Positions 48,135 to 59,172 of a stretch of 64,000 nt of DNA are shown here, piece after piece. Position numbers and translations under genes: made by a program. Source of the stretch: Cadophora sp. MPI-SDFR-AT-0126 (taxonomy: Eukaryota; Ascomycota; Leotiomycetes; Helotiales; Ploettnerulaceae); the NCBI GenBank assembly GCA_020747065.1, contig JAGMVK010000011.1:1860001-1924000 (forward strand), given 5' to 3'. The notes beneath the pieces were generated by a model. It ran no database searches. It had not been told where the DNA came from and worked only from the letters and a program-made list of their open reading frames with translations. The first letter of the stretch is position 1. Each line of letters opens with the position of its first letter.

Positions 48135-48843
48135 TTAACTACATCCATCATCGTGAGAACAACACTCGTCACAATTTCCCGTGGGGCAGGACCCGTCACT
48201 CGCGAAGGGGCTGCAAGGTACTTCCTAGATTCTGTGTCAGATGTAGTCTCTCTCCTCTTTCTGCTTGATTACGTACTGATGGCTCCGGAGCATCTGTTTT
48301 AGGAGGTGTTGTTGTAGTTGGACCTTGTGGAGGTGATCCTCCCCCTCCCCCTCCTCCCCCTCCTCCCCCTCCTCCCCCTCCTCCCCCTCCAGCTCCTCCG
48401 CCTCCTCCACCTCCAGCTCCTCCACCTCCAGCTCCCCCTCCTCCCCCTCCACCCCCACCACCCCCACCACCCGAAGACGAAACTGTCCCAAAGGTAACCG
48501 TTGAAGGGTCACCCGAACTCTTTGGTACAAAATTTTCGCATTCTCCATTGGCAGGTACTGTGAAGAATCGCTGTGTTCCGCCAATAGTTGCCCCGTAACA
48601 CGCAGCCTGTGGAGTTCTGTGAAAGATATGAAATCTTCCGTTCTGGCTATTACCGGCCGAAGCAAAGTTGACGGCGCCGTTGGTACCGCATGTGAACCGT
48701 AGCACGCCATCAATTGTGGCTCGATCGCAGGTGAGAGTGGTGGTGCAGGCTGTAGCCGTGCCGCATTGAGAAATTTGGGCAGTCGTTACGCCTAGCTGCA
48801 GGAGAAGAACTGCCCAGAAGGTAAGAAGGATTTGAAGATTCAT
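48135..48843 (-). CDS. Secreted protein with two Cys-rich parts joined by a polyglycine tract
   Basis: Exons 48843-48277 and 48224-48135, with a 52-bp intron (GTACGT...CTAG), give 218 residues. A signal peptide (MNLQILLTFWAVLLLQLGVTTA) precedes a ~100-residue domain with six Cys (residues 27, 33, 39, 52, 82, 102). A tract of about 45 almost pure Gly with a few Ala follows (125-170), then a Pro/Thr linker. Without splicing the frame ends in a bland tail; spliced, it ends EVPCSPFASDGSCPTGNCDE and CCSHDDGCS, adding six more Cys. This Cys-rich end is the main reason to accept the intron. The Gly tract is encoded by GGAGGGGGA-type repeats (about 48341-48475). No known family is recognised. Effector or wall protein are both possible. 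Confidence 0.7.
48341..48475. repeat. Purine/pyrimidine-asymmetric repeat encoding polyglycine
   Basis: CCTCCCCCT-type units repeated many times on the plus strand; on the coding strand this is GGA/GGG/GGT Gly codons. The strand asymmetry and period suggest a length-variable minisatellite. Confidence 0.8.
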
Positions 48844-50726
48844 TTTGATTGTCGGTTGATGTTTGTATGAAGTGACTTGGAATTTTGAAAAGTAGTTGAG
48901 CTGCTGTGCGAGAGGGCTGCTTATATCTTGAAGCTACCTCTGTTGTTGAGCCAAGTTTACATTTCCTCGCATCTTTAAACCCCCAAGAATTGTTTTACGC
49001 ATGGTTTTTAACTGCCAGAATGTTTCGGGACAGCATGGAGATTCCGAGCAAAGGTAATGCGACTATTCTCTCAATGCATACCAAGGTTCCCCAGATCGCG
49101 ACTAGTATCTTCAAGGACTCAGTGCTAAAATGTCCTATGTTTCGTGAACTTTCAGCGGAAACACCCTGTAGAATTGGCGCATGAGCATTGTACTAAGGCA
49201 GATCACTAATCTCGATGCGAGATCCTTGGGTGGATGCAGGGGTTCGGAGGGTTTGAGCCCGAAGAGAGCACTATATGGGAATATTCCGGCAGCGACTGCC
49301 TCTATTGGATTGAGCCGAAGAGAAACGAACTCCAGCTCTTATGTAATGGGATTTAATCCCTGTGCTGTCACCAGGATTCCAGTTACATGAAGTGAACCAT
49401 ATGTCGCTTGCGAACATTTGTGTCTGACGTCTTGGCAGTAGAGTGGATTCGGCGTCCAATTGCGATCCAGAATGCCACTCGACAAGTGAACGTGACTCTG
49501 GCTATGGTATAGACTTTAAGTTGTTTGCGAAAGTCAAATTCTTGTTTATGCCATTAAACAAAAGATTGAAACAGGAGGATCTTTCCTTGCGTCTTTCCAA
49601 GAACGCATCTGCAGTCGCGGTAGTTGACTTGAACGGTTCGATCTCGCATACTTGGGATCTTGGGTTCATGCGCTCACTTTTCTTGGTTCGTGGATCGCGA
49701 ACGCCTGTCAAAGGAAGGGGCCCAAACCTTATTCCTGTCCAAACAGGCATGGGCAAGCGAGGAAAGCTTAAACTGTCGCAAGCGGGGTTTCCCCGAATTT
49801 CGTGTTTCAAGGCAAACAGTTTAGTAATCAGATGCTGTATTTTGTATTCGTAAAGCGATGAGGCTTCGAGATAGTAGTAGTGCAGCGCATTCCGGAGAAT
49901 AGGATCTGGAGAAGGGTAATAGTTACTAGCAGTTTGGCATTACTGCAGTAAATATACAGCCCTGGGTTCGGCATTGTATGTCGACCTTTATTTCACTTCA
50001 CTCACAGAAATCAGGATAAACAGAGGCTAGACTAAATGTATATAATTAGAGCAGTGGCCCCTCACCCTCATCTATCGTCTTTCTCTCACCTGCCTCTAGC
50101 ACAAGATATGATATGGAGATGCAAGCTGACCGAACAAGTCATACTCAAAGCTCGGGCCGGCCCTTCAAAATCATGTCCTCTCGATGAGATACAATTCGAT
50201 AGGGTGACATGCTTTAAAACAATCTCCATGGGTAAGCCTCGGTGATAAAGTTTATTGGAAGGGTTCTAGAAACTCTTGCGATGCGTGAGACTAGTTCGGA
50301 CATATTTTGCGAAAACTTAAAGGAATAGGAGGCTCTCTCTGAGCAAGTGCAGCAATTCGAGTAACCTCAAGTAGAAAACAGATGGATAGTGCTGATATGA
50401 CTGAGTCCTCCTAACTTCATTTCCCACACAATATTATGCAATACTAGCCAAGCGAGATATGGCTTATCAAACAAGGGATACATCAAAACTCAATATCAGC
50501 GCCAAGCTACGGGACTTCCTTCGGGTCCAGTACACGTCGCATTGTTTTCTGCTTTCGGGAAGGATATGTTTCGGCTAGTTTGATCCCTTGCGGGAGTTTT
50601 CTAGATACTTTTATTTCGAATGATAGAAAATGATATAAGAAGAATAGATATCTTCAAAATGATATCAAACAGCAAACATTTTTTCTCTACAACAATCATC
50701 CAATAAACAGCTTTCTCCCTATTACA
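48844..50726. other. 1.9-kb gene-poor spacer
   Basis: Between two divergent secreted-protein genes; no supported gene. A frame at 49443-49853 is open but begins without ATG and has no recognised features. Confidence 0.4.
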
Positions 50727-51618
50727 ATGAAGGTCCTTGTGATCATTACTCTACTTGCCTCTGTAGTAATTTCGCAAGGTCCGGTTCTTACATTCAAATG
50801 CCAGAATATACCAGGTATATCCCTCACTGTATGCTATGAAAGTCTCGAAAGCTAAAAGAAAAATAGAAGTTTGTAACAACATGTGCTGGGGCGTACACTG
50901 CACTGGGGGCAGATTCTCGGCCACTTTGACGGCCGATAACGGTGCTTCTGCAAGCGTCAAGGCCGCTAGAAGAAGAGCTGCCGGTTGTCTTCCAAACCCA
51001 AATCAGTGTAGCAATTCGGCTCCGGGACCAAATAGGGGCCAAAATCTAAACTGCGACGAATATCCATTTGCATCTACGAGGGAGGCAGATCAAGGGGGCC
51101 AAAACATTCGTTGTGTTCCAATTACAGAAAATTCTCGTAAGACGCACTCCAAACAGAGAGATATGAAGTAGGCTGACCTAGAGATAATAGAACAAGGAGG
51201 GGCAATAAATGGGTTCTACAGATCAACTGGAATTGCAGCTGGCACAGCTTTCAATATCGCCTTTGAAAGGCCAGACGCCGCGAAGGTGGTTTATTGTATT
51301 AACCCCCAAGGAGGCAACGTGTGCAAAAATGACGGAAACATCTTCAACAAGCAAGTCCTTGCACCCGACCCAAATGCGTTTACGCCTCGCGGTAAACGGT
51401 TCGAGGCATCCACACCAATGTATCTGTACGCAACAGAACGAGGAGAAAAAGTGTCTTCGGCAGCATTACTTGAGGTCGGGCGCGAGCTCTACAGTTTTGC
51501 TCCCAGGAATGATACTCTAGGAAAGATCAGTTTTGCAGCTCGGTCAGCGGAAATGGGAGGCGATGATGATATCAACCTCGAGTTGGTAGTGGATAGAGTT
51601 TTGAAGCAACTGATGTAG
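50727..51618 (+). CDS. Secreted NucA/NucB-type deoxyribonuclease
   Basis: Predicted extracellular DNase. Exons 50727-50814, 50867-51136 and 51191-51618 give 261 residues; introns are 52 and 54 bp. Signal peptide MKVLVIITLLASVVISQG. The NucA/NucB core is clear: CDEYPFAST (Cys92-Asp93-Glu94), followed by RCVPITENSQQGGAINGFYR once intron 2 is removed, and GTAFNIAFERP. In bacterial NucB the Asp and Glu of this region act in catalysis. The N-terminal part carries several Cys, likely disulfides. About 110 residues after the core (VVYCINPQGGNVCKNDGNIF onward) are not part of the minimal bacterial domain. Both spliced joins are needed to keep the frame. It lies in the accessory tract, convergent with the next gene. 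Confidence 0.82.
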
Positions 51619-51781
51619 CTATGGTCTCTGTTTTATGTTGTGTATTCTATGTTTTGTCTTTCGCATTCGAGAATTTGAATTTTATTAACTTACGTACTGA
51701 ATTAAAATATAAACAGCACCGTCAATTGATTCTGTGATAGCAATTGTCTAGAACGCTAAGCAGATGATCCGAGCTAAGGGC

Positions 51782-53036
51782 TTAGGGTCTATTATCAGGA
51801 GTTTCAATAAGGGAGTCCGTCCAAGCACGCCAAGATATCCAGGCTTGAAAGCAAGATATCGCTACTATCAACAGCCCAAAAACGGCATTAAGCACTAACG
51901 CAATAATACCAATATACAAAACGTTCCTCTCCTTCGCGTTCCTTTCCAGCCACCGTTGCATGCCGCTCGTCGGCTCCGGATTCCTCGCTACGTCGTAGAG
52001 CCTCGATAATCGTGCGCCCCAGTACCTGTACCGAATATGCTCGGGATCCTCGCGCCCGGGCCCTTCGTACACACACATGTCTGGATCGAAGGTACCGGAT
52101 TTCAGTAATCTATCCAAGACAAATGCTAAATCTTCGTCGTGGGAGGGGAATAAGATGGACTGTATTGAATATAGAGTTTCGAGGAGGAGTTGAGGGGGTA
52201 AGATGCCCCTAGGTCGCCAATAAGTCAGTTTTTTTGGCCACTTTCACTTTTCTTGAAATTTGGAAGGAGATGGTGGATCCTCACATTGTCAAGCATTCAG
52301 ACACTGGAGTCTCTAGTGGTTTGGACATCGAAACCCTCAACTGCGCTTTCAAAAATGGAGTATGATGGAAAATCTTCACTTCTCTTCGCCTGATATCTAA
52401 CAACAGATGCTCAATCAGGTTATCAGTCGGCACGAACCTCAGATGGCCATATGTCTGAAGACTGAACGCCGTTATGTCGCTTTCTCTACCCTCAAATTCA
52501 AGATCAAAATCCGAATTAAAATTAATACTCGGAATCCTCAGCTCAGAGTAGCGGAACGCTCTTTCGACGAAACCGGGGAAGGATTCCTCGTCGTTCCATT
52601 TTAGAGGTCGCACGCCAGCGATGTTGTAGTCTGCTGGATACCGTTCTGCGACTGAGCAGTCGATCATGAGCATGAGGTGGACCCCGAGGTGGATGGCGGC
52701 TGCCTTGCTATTGATATTGATAGCAAGCTCTCTCTCCAGGCTTGGCGATGGCGTTGACAAGTCGAGTGCATAAAGAGTGTTCCGGGTTAGACTCGGGTCG
52801 TTCTTCAGTGCTCGAATAACGGCGAGGATGTTGAAGGTTGGGTGGGGTGTGAAGTCGTTTTTGGAGTTGTTAAGGGAAATTTGGATCGTGGAGGGGGAGG
52901 TGGTGGTGTAGATGCTGCTTAAAGCGTCGAAGCATTTGAAGTAGGAGGTGAGTTTTGTTGGTGGGGTTAGGTTGTCGTTGAGCGAGAATAGTTCGCGGAT
53001 GATGAGTTGGCGCTCGCGGCCTGATGAGAGATACAT
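51782..53036 (-). CDS. Hypothetical membrane-anchored protein, 5' end unresolved
   Basis: Two supported exons, 53036-52285 and 52208-51782, joined across a 76-bp intron (GTGAGG...CTAG), give 392 residues from the ATG at 53036. The C-terminus has one strong membrane segment (VLYIGIIALVLNAVFGLLIV) near the end, preceded by charged residues. The body is rich in Leu and has no domain I recognise (ERQLIIRELFSLNDNLTPPT, FVPTDNLIEHLLLDIRRREV). Upstream, a 56-codon open stretch at 53248-53081 (TAALIVIGISTSKLFLHLST, then MTLRDFILPGVSLHVKFATL) and another from ATG 53556 to about 53320 (LLGSTGGCLSTIFAAWKRLE) also look coding, but I cannot join them to this exon in frame. The gene is therefore longer than annotated, or partly decayed. 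Confidence 0.55.
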
Positions 53037-53601
53037 GTAGACAGTTTCAGAAGTTTAAAGTTCAACAAATTTCTTTCCTACCAGAATGAAGTCGTCAGTT
53101 GTAGAAGTGTGGCGAATTTTACATGTAAAGAAACACCGGGCAAGATGAAGTCTCGGAGGGTCATGGCGCATTTCTTGAACGCCGCGCTTGTCGACAAATG
53201 GAGGAACAGCTTCGAAGTTGAAATGCCGATTACAATCAGTGCAGCTGTAGTAAGTCAACCATGGAATCCTCTAGCTCTACTGACCATCAGGTAATGGAAA
53301 GCTTCGCGAATCTGAGAATCTAACTGGGCGAATTCTTTGCCAAACTAGACGAAGTGGATCGTAAACCATTAGGGCCGAAAATGTGCTTTAAGAGCGATGC
53401 ATCTTTGAGTATCACATTACCTAGTCTCGCAAATACAGGAATATATTTTCCAGATCCAGAACTGTATATCTGGCTACCGCATTTCTCCAGTCTTTTCCAC
53501 GCTGCGAAGATAGTTGATAAACACCCGCCTGTTGATCCTAATAGTGAATAGCACATATTAGTCCCATTACATCTATAGGAATTAGGGTAGGATATACTAA
53601 C

Positions 53602-56600
53602 CACTTTGATAAAACGGCCATTGGAGGTTACACAAACGTTCCGCAGGCCTAGTTTAACGAAGCATTGATATGCATGTTCCATTGGGGACTTGATGTCCAG
53701 TGTTAGGGGAGCCTGTCTCATTAGCTTGACTTCAGATGTCGAGTTCTAGTTCTCGACAAAACTTACAAAATCGATGAAAGATGCGAAATTAGTAGGGTCC
53801 GGTGGGTCTTGGTCGGCATCGTCGAGAACATTCCCATCGGATCCCATGAAGCAGAAAGAATTATCTTCATCCTCAAGTCGATCCAGTGCATACTCAATGT
53901 CTGGGACTGGGCCTAAACCAAGTAGAATATTATCCCGGACAATCGGCAAGCCACCATCCAGTTCTCCGGATGCTTGTAGGTGCTCGACCAGGGCGCGGAT
54001 GTTGCGTGCTGGTACCAGAGGTGAGTCACTTATGTCGATAACGAGGTCTCGCGAGAACATCATAGGACAAATGTCTCCGAGCTCAGACAAGAGCAATGGC
54101 TGGTTTCTGCTACCCAGAAAATGACAATCGGATATTTCTTCGAAAATGTCCTGATTGTGTTAGGTGGTTTCTTCTTGGGGGGGTTGTTTTCATGTACTAA
54201 CCTGGAAGCAGAGTGGTTCTATAGCGCTGGCAACCCATCTGGCTATTAGAACGGCGGAGATAAATGGCAAAGCATACTCGAGGGTGCCAGTCAGTTCAAG
54301 CAGGACCACAATGATGGTCACTGGGAGTCGAACGACACTGCCGAGTGTTGAAGCGGCGGCAATGAGGCCGTAAAGGCCGGGTTGAATACAGGCAGCGGTC
54401 ACTCCACCATTTCCAGGACATCTAGTCCAGCCACTTCCCGTTGGAAGTGCCTCCATGGTCAACTGTAGAAGATGACCAGTTAGACGGCCAGCCAAGGCCC
54501 TGAGAGCTAGCAAAGGAGCAAAGATACCACCTGGAACTTTCTGTCGTTGGATGGGTGGGTAAGCTGACTTTCTCCACTAGGTTTGGAATGCAGGACACTT
54601 ACGACGCCGATAGTAATGACAGCCAGAAACACATTAGTAAAAAATGCAATGAAGAGTTGCGGAAGAAGTCGATAGATTTCAACCGAGCCATTAGGACAAA
54701 GCTGTAATGATCCAAGCCTGATGTGTTGCTCATTGCCTAAGGGATCGCATGGCGCGACCAGCACGTTCAGCAGACTAGGCATTGACATCTTGCCAAACTC
54801 ATTCCAATAGCCCATCGCTCCTGTAACGAGAGCCACCCAAACAGTATGCCACAGCGGGGACAGCGTCAAAAATGGGTGGTTGCGGCAGCACTTTTTCCAA
54901 AGGACCGAGGCCTTGATAAACAAAGCTCCTAATACTCCAGAAAGAACACCGACAGCTACAAAGACGACGAATTGGAAGAACTGCCATTGTGTATTGTAAC
55001 GAACCTGAAACAGATTCGTATTCCCGTAGGGTTGTAGATACCTGAGGCTTGCTGAGGCCACGACACAGCATACGATGTTAGGGACAATTCTCTTCGTAGG
55101 AAGTACGTAAGCTGCCTGCTCGAGGACAAATATCAGTCCACCGATTGGTGCCCCAAACGCGACTGAGATACCTGCCGCTGCCGCTGCGGTGAGTATTTCG
55201 CGCCTCCGAGAATCGTTCTGATCATATTTGGAAAACAGTCGACATGCAACATTGCCTACGGATGCGGCGATGTGCACCAACGAGTCTTCCTTCCCGATAC
55301 GCAGCCCCAACGCTGTGCTCAAGATGAGGCCGACAAACTTGATGAAGAGCGACCTGAAACCCAAGAAGCCATGGAGAACGAGCCCGTTGAGAACAGCACG
55401 CACTCCAGCGAGGCCGCTTCCTGCAGCGCAGTAAATTGTGTATGATTGTGGCTCAGGACTGTCGACTGGTATCAAATCAATAATAGGTTTGCCCGCAAGC
55501 TCCTGGTTTTGGCTCCACAAAAGCGCGAATGGCAAACACAGCTTGCTTGTCAATGTGACTAATGTTGAAAGAAGAGCTAGAGCGATGGAAGAGCAAAGAT
55601 AGGCAGTAAAACCGAGCGTACTCCGGCCTGACGAAATGTTCATAGAATCAGCCCAGGTCTGCCATTCAGGGCAACTACCACTCGGGCAACATTTCTGTGT
55701 TTCTAATTAGCATCTTAGTCACAAAAACGCAGGTCAGGGATGTCTTCACCTGAGCACTGAGATACCATGCTCTGGAGCAGTGCCCAAGTCTGAGAGACGA
55801 GATCGTAGCTTCAGACACATCAACCGCAAACGCAATTAAAGCGATAGCTAAGCCGATGATAACAATGAGGACCCAACCCTGTACAATATCCCACTGGCGG
55901 TAGATATTCCCCCAAAACCATTTCCGGAGTCTCAGTTGGTGAATCCGATAGGCATCGGCGATATTGTCATAGACCCAGTCAGTCGAAGTAAATTGATCAT
56001 ACCAAATGCGACCATTAGAGGTCTCTGTATTGAGGGTTTTAGAGAGTGCCTGTCTTAGCTGCCTTCCCCAGTCTCCTGTTACACGCCCATGTCTTGTAAC
56101 CGCGGTATCTAGTAGGGGTTCTTATCGAGATCAGATGTAGAGCAAGGTAGGGAAGAGAGTGTGACTAACCGAGAGCATCCCACCTATCGCTGTCTGCTTC
56201 ATTGCCAATCCTCGAGTAATGTGTGCCAGACCGATTGGATCGTTCGGCAAGCAGAGGAGAGAGCTCAGAAATTGGATTCGGGTCAACTACAGCCTCAGGC
56301 CGCGACTCCTCTAGGAGCAGCAACTCATCGGAAGGAGCAGATGAAGAGTGCGGTGCTATGGCCAGTGATGTAGAAGGGTCGAAACACGACAAAAGATCGG
56401 GAAGTTGTACATGCGCATCTTGAAACTTAAGTTTGATATCTTCAATCATTGTAGCAGCAGGCACCATGTATACCCATGGCACAGCACCTCGTCCAGCAAT
56501 GACGTGACCACAGAGCTTGTTGTCTTGAAAGACCCACGCACCTGAATCGCCGCGTACTATTCATGATAAGCATCCTCTAGCAGAGACGGCCTCTGACTTT

Positions 56601-58166
56601 TCACTAACCTAAGGGTGTCTCAAGCACAATCTGGCGAACCTCTAGTGTTGAGTATCCCAACCGTAAATAGACTGGACAATCCGTCAAGTACCCTGTAATC
56701 ACGCCGCTGACTCCTGCATTGATTATTACTTTAGAGGCCGTCATTTCTGATTCCTCAAGCCAGGATGTTACAGGAGTGCCTTGCAAACCGGACAGGGATA
56801 TAACGTTAGGCAGGTGTTGCTCTTCATGCTCTGCCAGATCGATTAGTGCCCAGTCGAGCATTTCATGAAACCGAGAGCTTTGTTGTGAGTGTGAATGAGA
56901 GGACTGCGATGGAGGTTGTTGTATGGATCCGATGCGCTGCCATGTGGTGCCTGATAGTTGCAATGTCCCATCGTATACCGCCGTCATATTAGTGGTAGGA
57001 TCAGCCATAGGATATGAGTATATGACAGCATTCGCAGTGCTTCTCGTGGGATCGCTGAACTTGATAAACGGAGAATCGAGGTCCGACTCGGACTCTGACT
57101 CGTCTCCACTTGCTCCATCATCATCCAAATCTGCCATTGGCGCGATCAACAAGTCCGGCTCCCTTGCCTCTAGTGCGTGAGCAGCGATAATGGCAAACCA
57201 TCTGCGGTCTATCATCACCGTGCCACCGATAGTAAAGAGAACTCGATCTCCCTGGCTTTGGCCCTCGACTCTCGCGAGGCGACCGCATAAGGTGCCCGAC
57301 CCCTCAAAGAAGCTAGTCCTCATCTCGATCCATACGACGTCCCCTTGGGGTCCTGCATCCCCCGAAAGATGCACGAGAGTATCGACGACAACCACACACT
57401 GAAACTCGAACGATGACAGCCAAGTCTGCGACTTCAGTATCTTGCGCAGTTGTTTCTTATGAGGTTCACTGCAGCAGACTACGATACCAGTAGGTCGGAG
57501 GCGGCTGGCACTAGGACCTGCCATCATAAATTCGAGCGCGAGTGATGGATCTAGATTTCTCTGGGGCCGAAAAGTGTTGAAAAGAGTATCTTGCAAGCGG
57601 GGCTTGATCTGCTTCCAGGTCTCTAGATCCTTCGCATCTATGATGGCCTCGGGAGCTACAGCGACTCCCTTGTCGATATAGTAAACCTTGACTTTCTCAT
57701 GCATATGCCTGGTTTCTGGTTCCATGACAATTGTAGCTTGCCGGATTTGTAAAGCAACTGTCTGCTGTTTAGATGTGGGCATAGCAGTGATCGTGTTGGA
57801 TGTGGTCTCGAGATTTGTTCCTGGGATACGAGTCGTTATTGGAAAGTTTGGAGGTGATGAAGCGTCTGCTCCTGTAGCTGTTGACCCTGTACACGGTAAG
57901 GTGAAACCACCCGCAGCCGCTGAGGTCGACGCCAATCCGCTTGGGCCAATTGAACGTCCGGCAATATGTAAAGTAACTTCATGTCGCGAGTCCCGACGCT
58001 GAGGTTCTGTCTCGACGGTGCTTTCTGTCTTGATGCAACTCTCCCTGGTTGCTTGAGGGTTATGTGTTGGCACTTTCAGCCCGAGGAGCTTCAGCAGAGA
58101 ATTGGCCCCGTGTTTGCCAACGCTTTGCACTTGGTCCACTGCCTTGAGAGCGAGGGGGACGTTCAT
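53602..58166 (-). CDS. Trypsin-like serine peptidase domain fused to a CLC chloride channel
   Basis: Seven exons: 58166-56609, 56556-56170, 56108-55750, 55694-54603, 54540-54202, 54150-53767 and 53712-53602 (end uncertain), with introns of 51-62 bp and about 1,410 residues. Residues 225-560 look like a chymotrypsin-fold peptidase: IIAAHAL (His330), DWALIDL (Asp438), RGDSGAWVFQD (Ser524), with an acidic insert after the His. Exon 2 carries both the GDSG motif and the Ser/Glu-rich linker that runs into the CLC N-terminus (WYDQFTSTDWVYD). The channel has GSGLAGVRAVLNG, GKEDSLVHIAASVG, GISVAFGAPIGGLIFVLEQ, KVPGGIFAPLLALRALAGR and PGLYGLIAAASTLG, then a CBS-like region. The CLC part has no suitable start codon of its own after exon 2. 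After FIKV at 53602 no stop occurs and the frame stays open to 53320. Frames agree at every junction, but transcript proof is missing. Confidence 0.72.
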
Positions 58167-58504
58167 GCTGTGTTTTCTGAAAGTAAATAAGGTATTCCTC
58201 ACTGGGTGAAATAGTTGAGATGGACGGAAAAGATGTCCTTAGGTGTTGCGAAGAGAAGAAAGGTAGTCCAGCAGCTCACCTACATTACTGGCTGCATCTG
58301 CAGTCCGCCTTCTTCGCCGCACCGCGCCCTCTTGGCCACAGTAGCCTTGTGTCGGTGGTGGCTATGATCTTGCTCAGCCGCAATGGACACACTGCATGGC
58401 TGACCGCACCATCAACAAAATTCGTTCGTTCCAGCTGCAATCGTGTACAAAATCAATGGACTTGATTGAATATCATCCATCTGCCACAAACTTTCTTCAT
58501 CGCG

Positions 58505-58890
58505 ATGCCCGCCATACAATCCGGCTCACACGTCCAGATCGAGGGACTCAGCCAGGAGACTCGCAAAGCTATTGTTGAGACTTTTTTGGGACCCCTTCAG
58601 GCACGGTCGATCTTGAGGCCTTGACGGGCTATCTGAGTTACTACGAGACCGAATGGAGACGGCTTCGAATAGGCATCTCATCATCTTCTTGGGAGATTTC
58701 GAATTTGGCGGTGAAAGTACATGAAGATATATTGCATGTATGTCGCACCCTCTCGGCGGGCAGAGATAAGCCAAGATCAGAGCTTCGACAGCAGTTAAAA
58801 GGCTACTTTCGGACGACCAATGACGTTGCAATCGACCGATCAATCGACCTTGATCCCGTGGTCCCGTGTATAACCTGGCCCGTTTACTAG
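58505..58890 (+). pseudogene. Frame-shifted remnant of an unknown gene
   Basis: From ATG 58505 the frame reads MPAIQSGSHVQIEGLSQETR and KAIVE, then breaks. In the next frame it continues DFFGTPSGTVDLEALTGYLS, YYETEWRRLRIGISSSSWEI and ends RTTNDVAIDRSIDLDPVVPC... at 58890. A single lost G in GAG-GAC near 58585 would explain the break. The end looks truncated in the RSIDL motif. Proteins with this RSIDL end occur near other defence-like genes in fungal genomes, as far as I recall, but I cannot name the family. Confidence 0.45.
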
Positions 58891-59172
58891 TCAAGCGGCC
58901 CATATATGACCCTGTAAATACATACGAATAAGCCTCATTCCCCGACGTTTCTACTGTACTGCTAAGAGTACTGAGCCTAAGATCTCTCGAGTTCACGTGT
59001 TCGTAACATCGCTATTTCTCTTTAACCCAGCCATCTTTGGCGAATAGGAGTCAGATAGCGTCTGCCAAAGAGATCCGATCCATAGTCATTTGCGATGCTA
59101 CTCGAATATGAATAATTGGTGTTCGGACGGGGCGCCGTTGAACCGCGGTTGATTGAGGCCAACTTTGACTAG

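Noticed and set aside
49443..49853. 136-codon plus-strand open frame
   Set aside because: Begins with GTG, no recognised motif, no supporting splice sites.
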